This document shows positions 45,808 to 56,119 of a DNA stretch of 64,000 nt, in pieces; the stretch's first letter is position 1; every line of letters starts with the position of its first letter. Made by a program: the position numbers and the translations under genes. The notes beneath the pieces are model-generated. The model saw nothing but the letters and a program-made list of their open reading frames with translations, ran no database searches and was not told the DNA's origin. Source of the DNA: Deltaproteobacteria bacterium (GTDB taxonomy: Bacteria; Myxococcota; Kuafuiibacteriia; Kuafuiibacteriales; Kuafuiibacteriaceae). The stretch is from the NCBI GenBank assembly GCA_011526105.1, contig WYAZ01000066.1:1-64000 (forward strand), given 5' to 3'.

Positions 45808-47300
45808 AACCGAAGTCCGCGCTTCTCCTGGCTTCGGTTCTCTTCGCGTGCTCGAGCGGACAGCACGCCCCTCGATCTGCGCCCGCGCCGCGTCCGGTGT
45901 CCGTTGTCTTCGAGAACGGAGAGATCCTCGCCTATCGGATCACGGATCCCAGCGGGGTGGTCCTCGGGCGCACGCGCGGCGAGTTTTCTCGGGTCGACGG
46001 GGAATTGCAGCTCGTCACCCGGCTCGAGATCGACACCCGACGCGACGGCGGCTTTGAGACCGCCGAGCACGCGACGCGCCTCGGCCCCGGCTTCGAGCCT
46101 CGGCTCTACAAGCGCCTCTCATCGAGCCGCGGTCGATTCGAGATCCAGTTCAGCGCCGGCGGGCTCAGCGTTCACTCCGAGCGGGGGCAGAGCGAAGTGC
46201 GCCGAGAGCCGGTGCGCGCCCCCGTGTACTTCCCCGAGGACATGATGCTGCTCGCGCTGCTCATTCACCGCTCCGCGGTCATGCCGGGCGGCAGCGAGGT
46301 GCTGGATGTCTTTGCGCCGGACGCGCAGAGCTCGGAGCTGCTCAGCTTTCGGATGTGGGCGGAGGCGGACGGACGACTCATGGTGGAGATGCCGGCCGGT
46401 CGGGCCGAGCTCGACGAGCGCTGGCACGTACGACGCTTCGAGAGCCGCGAACACGGTTTGATCTTCGAACTCGAACAACGTCCTGGCGATCCGATCGAGC
46501 TGACTCTCCAGGATCGGAAGCGCTACCTTCGACCGGACAGCGCCGATTGGGAGGACCGCGAGTTCGTGGTCGCGGTCCGCGATGGCTCCCTCTCGGGGGT
46601 TGTCTCAATTCCGCGTCGCCGAGCGGGCTGGGACAAGAAGCTCGCCCCCCCGGTGGTCTTCATCTCGGACAGGGGACCGCAAGATCGCTACGGCCAGGCG
46701 GGCGATGTCGATCGCGGCACCTGGGCCCTTCAAGACAAGTTGGCCGAGGGCGGATTCATCGTTCTGCGACTCGACGATCGCGGTGCGGGGCCGGAGGGAC
46801 CTCCGGCTCCGCGAGAAGGTGAGTCTCTGGAGCGAAGTGACGACTTCGGCCGAGCGCTCGAGGCGGTCTTGCGTCTGCCCGAGGCCGATCACCAGCGGGC
46901 GGTGCTCGTGGGCCACGGGGAGGGCGCCCTCATCGCGGCGCGGCTCGCCTTCGAGCCGGAGGTCGCGGCCCTCGTGCTCGTGGCGCCGCGGTATCGAGGC
47001 CTCGAAGCCGAGTGGAAGACCGCCATCGCGGGCCTGAACAAGCCGGTGCTCATCCTGCAGGGGCTCGCGGACTTCGAGGTGTCCTGGAAAGACGAGGCGG
47101 ACGTGCTCTCGAAGCTGATCACCGCCAAGGTCGGCAAGAATCGCATGAAGCTCGCCGCCTTCGATCGCGTTGATCACTTGATGAAGGAAGAGCCCAAGAC
47201 TTCTTCGATCGAACGATACCGAGACGGGAGCCGCCTCATCGACACGCGCGTGCTCGATGCGTTCGCGGCGTGGGTACGGCAGGCGGTGCCGGGGCTCTGA
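45804..47300 (+). CDS. Lipoprotein alpha/beta hydrolase fold, nucleophile replaced
   Basis: A protein of 498 residues with a lipoprotein signal (VLFAC). An N-terminal beta-rich domain (about 30-240) precedes an alpha/beta hydrolase domain (about 255-495). The nucleophile elbow, which should read GxSxG, is GHGEG with Gly372 in the Ser position; the later Asp (near LQGLADFEV) and His (near DRVDHLM) regions are still recognisable. Without the Ser the usual hydrolysis is unlikely, so it may bind a ligand or be a non-catalytic relative. It overlaps the dehydrogenase stop (ATGA) and converges with hutU. Confidence 0.75.
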   Translation: MKPKSALLLASVLFACSSGQHAPRSAPAPRPVSVVFENGEILAYRITDPSGVVLGRTRGEFSRVDGELQLVTRLEIDTRRDGGFETAEHATRLGPGFEPRLYKRLSSSRGRFEIQFSAGGLSVHSERGQSEVRREPVRAPVYFPEDMMLLALLIHRSAVMPGGSEVLDVFAPDAQSSELLSFRMWAEADGRLMVEMPAGRAELDERWHVRRFESREHGLIFELEQRPGDPIELTLQDRKRYLRPDSADWEDREFVVAVRDGSLSGVVSIPRRRAGWDKKLAPPVVFISDRGPQDRYGQAGDVDRGTWALQDKLAEGGFIVLRLDDRGAGPEGPPAPREGESLERSDDFGRALEAVLRLPEADHQRAVLVGHGEGALIAARLAFEPEVAALVLVAPRYRGLEAEWKTAIAGLNKPVLILQGLADFEVSWKDEADVLSKLITAKVGKNRMKLAAFDRVDHLMKEEPKTSSIERYRDGSRLIDTRVLDAFAAWVRQAVPGL

Positions 47301-47339
47301 GCCCCGCGCCGCGAACTCTCCGCAGCGCGCTCAGAGCCC
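47292..47339. terminator. Long hairpin between convergent hydrolase and hutU genes
   Basis: A ten-base perfect stem (GGGCTCTGAG at 47292-47301 with CTCAGAGCCC at 47330-47339) is extended inside, after a three-base bulge, by a nine-base GC-rich stem with one mismatch and a seven-base loop. Both stop codons lie in the outer arms. No T tract follows on either strand. It is probably a bidirectional terminator or RNA 3'-end stabiliser. Confidence 0.6.
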
Positions 47340-48989
47340 TGGAATCTGCACGTTCTGTGCTCTCGCCATGGCGATCGCGTCCTCGTAGCCGGCGTCGGCG
47401 TGCCGAATGACGCCCATGGCGGGATCCGAGGTCAGGACCCGCTCGAGTCTCTGATCCGCCTCCTTGCTCCCGTCACACACGATCACCATGCCCGCGTGCA
47501 GCGAGTAGCCCATGCCGACGCCGCCGCCGTGATGAAACGAGACCCATGAGGCCCCGTTCACCGCGTTGATGAGCGCGTTCAAGATCGGCCAGTCCGCGAC
47601 CGCGTCCGAGCCATCCTTCATCGCCTCGGTCTCGCGGTTGGGCGAGGCCACGCTGCCGCAGTCGAGGTGATCACGCCCGATGACCAGCGGCGCCTTGACC
47701 TTGCCGTCGCGCACCAGCTTGTTGAACGCGAGGCCCACCTTCGCGCGTTGTCCGAGCTCGAGCCAGCAGATGCGCGAAGGCAGCCCCTGGAAGCGGACCT
47801 TCTCTTGCGCGAGGCCGATCCATCGAGCGAGGTGAGGCACGTCCGGCACGGTCTCGAGCACGACCCGATCGGTGACCGCGATGTCCGCCGGGTCGCCCGA
47901 GAGCGCCACCCACCGAAACGGCCCCGACCCTCGGCAAAACAACGGGCGAATGTACGCGGGCACGAAGCCCGGAAAGCTGAACGCGTCTTCGTATCCGCCG
48001 TCGACCGCGCCGGCCCGCAGGTTGTTGCCGTAGTCGAAGACGTGGCTGCCGAGCTTGCCGAGGGCCACCATCGCCGACACCTGCTCGGCCATGGTGCGGT
48101 GGCTCTCCTTCACGTAGCGCTTCGGGTCCTCTCTGCGGAGCACCTCCGCCTCTTCGAGGCTCATTTGGTTCGGGACGTACCCATTGAGCGGGTCATGGGC
48201 GCTGGTTTGATCGGTCACGAGATCCGGCACCACCCCGCGAGTGACGAGCGCTTGGTAGACGTCGGCCGCGTTGGCGCAAAGACCGACGGATACCGCCGCG
48301 CCCGCTTTCTTGTGGCGCTCGACTCGGCGCAAGGCGTCGTCGAGGTCCGTCGCCACTTCGTCGAGGTACTTGGTCTCGAGGCGTCGCTGGATCCGGTGCG
48401 GATCGACGTCCACGCCGAGGAAAACCGCGCCCGCCATCGTCGCCGCGAGCGGCTGCGCCCCGCCCATGCCGCCGAGGCCGCCGGAGAGGATGAAGCGCCC
48501 CTTGAGATCGTCGCTGCCAAAGTGCGTGCGCCCGGCGGCGGCGAAGGTCTCGTAGGTGCCTTGCAAGATGCCTTGCGTGCCGATGTAGATCCAAGACCCG
48601 GCGGTCATCTGGCCGTACATCATGAGGCCCTTCCGCTCGAGCTCGCGGAAGTGATCCCAGTTGGCCCACTTGCCCACCAGGTTGGAGTTGGCGATGAGCA
48701 CGCGAGGTGCTTCGGGGTGGCTCCTCAGGATCCCGACCGGCTTGCCGGACTGCACGAGCAGGGTTTCGTCGTTCTCCAGGCTCTTCAGAGAGGCGAGGAT
48801 GCGGTGAAAGCTCGGCCAGTCGCGGGCGGCCTTGCCGGTGCCGCCGTAGACCACGAGGTCCTCCGGACGCTCGGCCACATCCGGATCCAGGTTGTGCTGG
48901 ATCATGCGGTACGCCGCCTCCTGGACCCAGCCCTTGCACGAGAGGCTGGTGCCGGTGGGCGGATGAATGACAGGGGCCCGCTCGCTCAT
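47331..48989 (-). CDS. hutU: Urocanate hydratase
   Basis: A protein of 552 residues, second enzyme of histidine degradation (urocanate to imidazolone propionate), NAD-dependent. I start at the ATG 48989 ([13 protein letters not shown]); the frame is open to 49037. Recognisable stretches: [43 protein letters not shown] (NAD site), FDYGNNLR and [10 protein letters not shown], which holds the catalytic cysteine. No other hut gene is nearby. It is divergent from tilS across 55 bases. Confidence 0.95.
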   Translation of the reverse strand: MSERAPVIHPPTGTSLSCKGWVQEAAYRMIQHNLDPDVAERPEDLVVYGGTGKAARDWPSFHRILASLKSLENDETLLVQSGKPVGILRSHPEAPRVLIANSNLVGKWANWDHFRELERKGLMMYGQMTAGSWIYIGTQGILQGTYETFAAAGRTHFGSDDLKGRFILSGGLGGMGGAQPLAATMAGAVFLGVDVDPHRIQRRLETKYLDEVATDLDDALRRVERHKKAGAAVSVGLCANAADVYQALVTRGVVPDLVTDQTSAHDPLNGYVPNQMSLEEAEVLRREDPKRYVKESHRTMAEQVSAMVALGKLGSHVFDYGNNLRAGAVDGGYEDAFSFPGFVPAYIRPLFCRGSGPFRWVALSGDPADIAVTDRVVLETVPDVPHLARWIGLAQEKVRFQGLPSRICWLELGQRAKVGLAFNKLVRDGKVKAPLVIGRDHLDCGSVASPNRETEAMKDGSDAVADWPILNALINAVNGASWVSFHHGGGVGMGYSLHAGMVIVCDGSKEADQRLERVLTSDPAMGVIRHADAGYEDAIAMARAQNVQIPGL

Positions 48990-49044
48990 GCCGCGAAGAA
49001 ACTTCGGGGGTAGCTCTGGGTCAAGCCGGGCCCTCATTCATGGC

Positions 49045-50100
49045 ATGCTCGCCCTGGTGCTGCTCGCGGCGTTCCAGCGGACTCTGGGCGAGCTTGGCCT
49101 GCTCGCGGACGAGGGGCCGGTGCTCGTGGCGCTCTCGGGGGGGCTCGACTCCGTGGTTCTCCTCGACGTGGCGATCGAGTGCCTCGGACAGAACCGGGTC
49201 GTCGCCGCGCACGTCGATCACGCGGTGCGGGCGGGGAGCGAGCGGGATGCGCTTCGGGTCGGGGCGATCGCGCGGGATCTCGGCGTGGAGTTCCAGGTGA
49301 CGCGGCTACCCGAGGGACCCTCCGACGAGCATCGACTTCGAGAGGCCCGGTATCTCGCCCTCGAGGAGATTCGGGCGCATCGGAACGCGAGCGCAATTCT
49401 AGTTGCGCACACCGAGGACGATCAGGCCGAGACCGTCCTGCTCGATCTCATCCGCGGCGGTGGCGGGCCCGCCCTTCGCGGCATGCCCAAGGTGAAGGGG
49501 CGGGTGGTTCGTCCCTTTCTCGAGATCGCGCGGGCCGAGGTGCACGAGCGCGCGAGGGCTAGACGTCTCGCCTTCGTCGAGGACGAGAGCAACCGGGAGC
49601 CTCGTTATCTACGAAACCGCATTCGAAAGGAGCTCCTGCCCCTGCTCGAGTCTCGGTATCGGCCGAAGCTCGCCCGACGCTTGGCTCGTCGAGCGACGGG
49701 GAGCGAGCCCTCCACCGGTGCTTCGCCGCCGGTCCGGAATCGCTCTGTCGGCCCGCGGGTTGAGACCCCGGATGGTGTCTCGATCGAGATCGCCTGGTCC
49801 CCGGTGCCGCTTCCGCCGCCCGAGGACCTGTATCGCTGCGTGCTCGACGCCCGAGTCGTGCCGCGGCCGTTGGTCCGGCTGCCGTCTCCCGGTGACAAGA
49901 TCGAGCTTCTGGGTCTCGGGGGACACAAGAAGCTGCAGGACATCTTTGTGGACGCAAAGGTCCCTCGCGAGCGGCGCGGACGGTACGCCGTCCTGGTCCA
50001 CGGGGCGCAGGTTTTGTGGGTCCCCGGTCTCGCGCGGGCGCCGATCGGGCTCGTGGGGCCCGATACCGGGCCCGTTTGGGTCCTCACCGCCCGCATTTAG
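49045..50100 (+). CDS. tilS: tRNA(Ile)-lysidine synthase
   Basis: A protein of 351 residues that lysidinylates C34 of tRNA-Ile(CAU). The ATG at 49045 is chosen because the longer frame (from 48967) would run through the hutU start region; no good ribosome-binding site is seen at either. PP-loop ATPase motif SGGLDS (about 33-38), HVDHAVR, HTEDDQAETV, GLRGMP-like ALRGMP, and ESN..YLRNRIRKELLP. The C-terminal TilS domain (PSPGDKI, HKKLQDIFVDAKVPRERR) is present. The central substrate-binding domain is short, which explains the modest length. Probably the first gene of an operon with ftsH. Confidence 0.9.
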   Translation: MLALVLLAAFQRTLGELGLLADEGPVLVALSGGLDSVVLLDVAIECLGQNRVVAAHVDHAVRAGSERDALRVGAIARDLGVEFQVTRLPEGPSDEHRLREARYLALEEIRAHRNASAILVAHTEDDQAETVLLDLIRGGGGPALRGMPKVKGRVVRPFLEIARAEVHERARARRLAFVEDESNREPRYLRNRIRKELLPLLESRYRPKLARRLARRATGSEPSTGASPPVRNRSVGPRVETPDGVSIEIAWSPVPLPPPEDLYRCVLDARVVPRPLVRLPSPGDKIELLGLGGHKKLQDIFVDAKVPRERRGRYAVLVHGAQVLWVPGLARAPIGLVGPDTGPVWVLTARI

Positions 50101-50187
50101 CGGCTCTTCACTTGCGGACCCCGGGCGTCCGCGTCAGTCTAGCCAGATGGGCGATCGCGGACGGGCGAATCGTTCGGGAAAACCGTC

Positions 50188-52140
<1,953 letters not shown>

Positions 52141-52158
52141 AGCTCATAGAGCGAGCGT

Positions 52159-53013
52159 TCAGTTCATCAGGTAGCGGTCGATCAGCGTGCTCGGGATGAG
52201 CTTTCGGCTCATCTCGATCGGCGTGCGAAGCAACTGCTTCACCTCGGGGTCCTCGCAGCCGATGCGCGCGATGTCTGTGATGGTCGGGCGCACGCCGTTT
52301 CGTTCGCGGATGAGGTTGCCGAGGTAGAGGAGCGCGCCCTCGAAGACGCTCGAGAGCTGGGAGGTCGGGTCCCGCCGCGCGACGGTCGCGAGCCGGGCCG
52401 CGATGTCTGCGTAGGTCCGCGCCAGCGCGTCGTTGTCGAGATGCATACACACGTTCTTGAGGCGAAGCAGCGGATCCACGCCCTCCACGAGCCAATCCTC
52501 GGGCAGAAGACGCAGGCCGTCCGTGCTCTTGAGGGTGCGCTCAGGGAACAACTTGCGTTCGATCTCGTCGGTGAGCAGCAGTCGGTTCCAACCCACCGGG
52601 CCGCGCACGAGGCCGTACCGGCGGCGCGCCTCCTGGATGTCGGCCAGCCCGACCACGCCGTCCTTGTCACCGAAGCAGAAGTCGATCTCGATGGCGGCGC
52701 TGCGGAGGCGAGGGGCGAGGGCGTACTCTCTGCGGCCCAAGTAGACGATCCCGATGGTCTGCTCCTCGATGAGCATCGAACCGAGGCGTTCGATGCGCTC
52801 GAGCAGCGTCTCGAGGCCGCGCCGCTTGGGGGCGTCCTGCTCCGAGGTTCGGGCGAGGAGGCCCTCGAGCCGGGTATTCGCCGCATCGAGGTCGCCCGCA
52901 CGCAAGCACCCCGCGCCCGGGCGCTCGATACCTCCTGGGCTCATCTGCTCCACCGAAAAGGCGGCCTGACGAAGCACCGGGTCTTCGACGCGTGAGAGGC
53001 GATCTTCCGACAT
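52159..53013 (-). CDS. Unknown cytosolic protein
   Basis: A protein of 284 residues with no signal peptide or membrane helix. The start at 53013 has AGGA just upstream. The sequence is mostly helical with a mixed beta region in the middle (IGIVYLGRREYALAPRL, AAIEIDFCFGDKDGVVGLA) that looks like a small ligand-binding or enzyme-like fold, but I do not recognise it. It sits alone on the minus strand between ftsH (convergent) and folP (divergent, 113 bases). No functional link is visible. Confidence 0.7.
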   Translation of the reverse strand: MSEDRLSRVEDPVLRQAAFSVEQMSPGGIERPGAGCLRAGDLDAANTRLEGLLARTSEQDAPKRRGLETLLERIERLGSMLIEEQTIGIVYLGRREYALAPRLRSAAIEIDFCFGDKDGVVGLADIQEARRRYGLVRGPVGWNRLLLTDEIERKLFPERTLKSTDGLRLLPEDWLVEGVDPLLRLKNVCMHLDNDALARTYADIAARLATVARRDPTSQLSSVFEGALLYLGNLIRERNGVRPTITDIARIGCEDPEVKQLLRTPIEMSRKLIPSTLIDRYLMN

Positions 53014-53126
53014 CGTCCTACATCTATGACCTACGCTCGGGCATCTGTCGACAACCGACTGTCCGATGCCGCCGACTGACCGAGGCCTTGCGCGGATCAG
53101 CCAAAAAGCATAGCGGCCTTGGGAAG

Positions 53127-53972
53127 ATGGCTTCCAAGAGCTGGAAGAGCTTGCTCCCCGAGCTCGGCCAAAGGACCCAGATCGTGGGGGTTCTGAACCT
53201 GACTCCGGACTCTTTCTCGGATGGAGGGCGGTTCTCGAGCATCGAGGCGGCCGTCGAGGCGGGGCGCGAGCTTTCGGCCCAGGGAGCCGACCTGCTCGAT
53301 CTCGGCGGTGAGACCACGCGGCCGGGCTCGGAGCCGGTTTCGGTCGAGGAGGAACTCGGGCGCGTGCTGCCGGTGCTCGAGCGGCTCGTCGCTCTCGGTC
53401 TCGGCCCGATCTCCATCGACACGACCAAGGCCACGGTCGCGCGTCGTGCGCTCGCGGCGGGCGCTCACGCGATCAACGACGTCTCTGCGATGACCTTCGA
53501 CGCCGAGATGGCGAGCGTGGTGGCCTCGTTCTCCGCCCCGGTCATCCTGATGCACACGCGGGCGCCGCCGAAGGTGATGCAAGAAGGTGCGTGGAGCTAT
53601 CCGAATGGAGTCATCTCGGCGGTGTCGGCCTCGCTCTGCCGGGCCGTAGACCGTGCGCTCGAGGCCGGGCTAGGGCGTGATCAGATCGTGCTCGATCCGG
53701 GCATCTGCTTCGGCAAGACGCTGGAGGAGAACCTGTCTCTGATGAGGGGGCTCGGGACACTCGCAGAACTCGGATTCCCGCTGATGGTCGGGCCCAGCCG
53801 GAAGTCCTTCCTCGGGACGCTCACCGGCCGGGCCGTGGACGAGCGGATCTTTGCCACCGCGGCCTCGGTGGCGGCCGCGAGCCTCTTTGGGGCCTCGATG
53901 GTTCGCGTCCACGATGTCGCGGCGATGGTCGACGTCGTGAAAGTGGCGGATGCCCTGAGGCCCCACCTTTGA
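53127..53972 (+). CDS. folP: Dihydropteroate synthase
   Basis: A protein of 281 residues, folate synthesis, joining p-aminobenzoate to dihydropterin pyrophosphate. ATG 53127 gives the usual beginning (short N-terminus then IVGVLNLTPDSFSDGG); the frame is open to 52992. Motifs: LDLGGETTRPGSEPV, NDVSAM, LDPGICFGKT and GPSRKSFLG. Followed 24 bases later by glmM, a pairing often seen in bacteria. Confidence 0.95.
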   Translation: MASKSWKSLLPELGQRTQIVGVLNLTPDSFSDGGRFSSIEAAVEAGRELSAQGADLLDLGGETTRPGSEPVSVEEELGRVLPVLERLVALGLGPISIDTTKATVARRALAAGAHAINDVSAMTFDAEMASVVASFSAPVILMHTRAPPKVMQEGAWSYPNGVISAVSASLCRAVDRALEAGLGRDQIVLDPGICFGKTLEENLSLMRGLGTLAELGFPLMVGPSRKSFLGTLTGRAVDERIFATAASVAAASLFGASMVRVHDVAAMVDVVKVADALRPHL

Positions 53973-53996
53973 TAGGCTCGCGCCCCCGAGGCCCCA

Positions 53997-55376
53997 TTGA
54001 CCTACAGACCAGAGAAGAAGCGAAAACTATTCGGCACCGACGGGGTCAGGGGTGTTGCGAACGAACACCCGATGACCACGGAGATCGCGATGCAGCTCGG
54101 CCGCGCCATCGCCTACATCTCGCGCCGGGGCGCGCATCGTCATCGAATCGTGGTGGGCAAGGACACCCGAGTGTCCTGCTACATGCTCGAGCAAGCACTC
54201 TCGGCCGGGGTCTGCTCCATGGGGGTGGACGTCCTGCTCTCCGGCCCCATTCCCACCCCGGCGGTGGCCTTTCTCGCGCGGACCATGCGCGCGGATGCCG
54301 GCGTCATGATCAGCGCCTCCCACAACCCGTTTCAGGACAATGGCATCAAGTTCTTTGGACACGACGGCTTCAAGCTCGACGACGCGATCGAGGCGGAGAT
54401 CGAGGAGCTGTTGGCCGAGAGCCGCATCGACGACATTCGCCCCACCGCCACCGCGGTCGGCAAGGTTTACCGGCTCGACGACGCGCGCGGCCGCTACGTG
54501 CAGTTCGTCAAGGACGTGTTCGACCCCAAGCTCAGCCTCGAGGGCATGAAGCTCGTGGTCGACTGCGCGCACGGCGCGAGCTACATCGTGGCGCCCCAGA
54601 TCTTTCGCGAGCTCGGCGCCGAGGTCGTTGCGGTCGGGGTGGGCCCGGATGGGAAGAACATCAACGAGCAGTGTGGCGCGGTGCACCCGGAGGGCCTGCA
54701 GGCCACGGTGAAGCTGCACGGCGCCCACGCGGGCATCGCCCTCGACGGGGACGCCGACCGGCTCATCGTCGTCGACGAGAAGGGGGAGGTCGTGGACGGA
54801 GACGCGGTCATGGCGATCTGCGGCCGGGACATGGTCAAGGCGGGCCAGCTCTCCGAAAACACGGTCGTGACCACGGTGATGTCGAACATGGGCCTCGACA
54901 AGTGCCTGGCTGAAGTGGGCGCCAAGACCGTCCGAACGCAAGTGGGCGACCGATACGTCGTCGAACACATGCGGGCGCACGGCTACAACTTTGGGGGGGA
55001 GCAGTCGGGTCACCTGGTGTTCCTCGATCAGTCTTCGACCGGCGACGGCTGCGTCGCGGCGCTCCGCCTCCTCGAGGTCGCGGCGCGCGAGGAGAAGCCG
55101 CTCTCGGAGCTCTCCAAGGTCTTCGAGCGAGTCCCGCAGCGCCTCGTCAACATCGCGGTGAAGAAGAAAGTGCCGCTGGAGGAGCTCCCGAAGACCTCGC
55201 GTCTCATCCGAGAGATCGAGGCGAAGCTCCAGGGCACCGGCCGAGTGCTCGTGCGCTATTCGGGCACCGAGAACAAAGCGCGGGTGATGGTCGAAGGCGA
55301 GAACGCCGACGACACGCAGCGCTACGCTCAGGACATCGCCGCGGTGCTCGGGCTCGAGCTCGGAGGGGAGAGCTGA
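53997..55376 (+). CDS. glmM: Phosphoglucosamine mutase
   Basis: A protein of 459 residues converting glucosamine-6-phosphate to glucosamine-1-phosphate for peptidoglycan and LPS precursors. The start is TTG at 53997, with GAGG five bases upstream; no ATG or GTG precedes the essential FGTDGVRG segment. The phosphorylated serine is Ser108 in ISASHNPFQDNG. The metal loop is ALDGDADR and the sugar loop GGEQSGH. The stop overlaps the pdxJ start by one base. Confidence 0.96.
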   Translation: MTYRPEKKRKLFGTDGVRGVANEHPMTTEIAMQLGRAIAYISRRGAHRHRIVVGKDTRVSCYMLEQALSAGVCSMGVDVLLSGPIPTPAVAFLARTMRADAGVMISASHNPFQDNGIKFFGHDGFKLDDAIEAEIEELLAESRIDDIRPTATAVGKVYRLDDARGRYVQFVKDVFDPKLSLEGMKLVVDCAHGASYIVAPQIFRELGAEVVAVGVGPDGKNINEQCGAVHPEGLQATVKLHGAHAGIALDGDADRLIVVDEKGEVVDGDAVMAICGRDMVKAGQLSENTVVTTVMSNMGLDKCLAEVGAKTVRTQVGDRYVVEHMRAHGYNFGGEQSGHLVFLDQSSTGDGCVAALRLLEVAAREEKPLSELSKVFERVPQRLVNIAVKKKVPLEELPKTSRLIREIEAKLQGTGRVLVRYSGTENKARVMVEGENADDTQRYAQDIAAVLGLELGGES

Positions 55377-56101
55377 TGCGGGTTCGGTTGGGCGTCAACG
55401 TCGACCATGTGGCCACGCTGCGGCAGGCGCGCCGGACCCCGTATCCCGACCCCGCGGAGGCGGCGCTCGCGGCCGAACGCGCGGGTGCCGATCAGATCAC
55501 CGTCCATCTGCGCGAAGACCGTCGGCACATCCAAGACCGGGACCTCGAGGTGCTGCGCAAGGTCGTCACCACGGTGCTCAACCTCGAGATGGCGGCCACG
55601 CAGGAGATGGTGCGGGTCGCGCTCGAACATCGGCCCGACACCGTCACCTTGGTCCCCGAGCGAAGACAAGAGCTCACCACGGAAGGCGGCCTGGACGTGG
55701 CGAGTCAGAAGGACCAGCTCAAGAGCCTCATCAAGCTCCTGAGGGACGCCGAGATCCGCGTGAGCCTCTTCATCGACCCCGACCTCGACCAAGTGCGTGC
55801 CTCACACAAGCTCGCGGTGGAGGCGGTGGAGCTCAACACCGGCCGCTACGCCGAGACCCGCTCGGAAGGCGCGCGAAAGGAAGAGCTCGACCGGATCGAG
55901 AACGCGGCGAAGATGGCCAAGAAGCTCGGCATCGAGGTCGCGGCCGGGCACGGGCTCCACTATCACAACGTGGAGGCGCTGCTCGCGGTCACCGAGATCA
56001 CCGAGCTCAACATCGGCCACTCCATCGTGGCGCGCGCGGTGCTCGACGGCTTCGATCGCGCGGTCCGCGACATGCGGGCCCTCATGGCTCCTTCGCGTTG
56101 A
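55376..56101 (+). CDS. pdxJ: Pyridoxine 5'-phosphate synthase
   Basis: A protein of 241 residues; condenses deoxyxylulose-5-phosphate with 3-amino-2-oxopropyl phosphate to form pyridoxine phosphate. Recognisable motifs: LGVNVDHVATLRQARRT at the start, ITVHLREDRRHI, LNLEMAAT and AGHGLHYHNV, and the C-terminal ELNIGHSIVARAV. Standard length. Coupled to glmM by TGATG. Its stop lies in the left arm of a hairpin shared with the convergent gene. Confidence 0.97.
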   Translation: MRVRLGVNVDHVATLRQARRTPYPDPAEAALAAERAGADQITVHLREDRRHIQDRDLEVLRKVVTTVLNLEMAATQEMVRVALEHRPDTVTLVPERRQELTTEGGLDVASQKDQLKSLIKLLRDAEIRVSLFIDPDLDQVRASHKLAVEAVELNTGRYAETRSEGARKEELDRIENAAKMAKKLGIEVAAGHGLHYHNVEALLAVTEITELNIGHSIVARAVLDGFDRAVRDMRALMAPSR

Positions 56102-56119
56102 GCCGCTGAGGCTCAGCGC
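56095..56119. terminator. Hairpin between convergent pdxJ and pseudokinase genes
   Basis: Ten-base arms GCGTTGAGCC (56095-56104) and GGCTCAGCGC (56110-56119) pair with one G:U wobble and a five-base loop. The pdxJ TGA is in the left arm and the TGA of the minus-strand gene is in the right arm. No T tract follows. Probably a bidirectional 3'-end hairpin. Confidence 0.6.
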
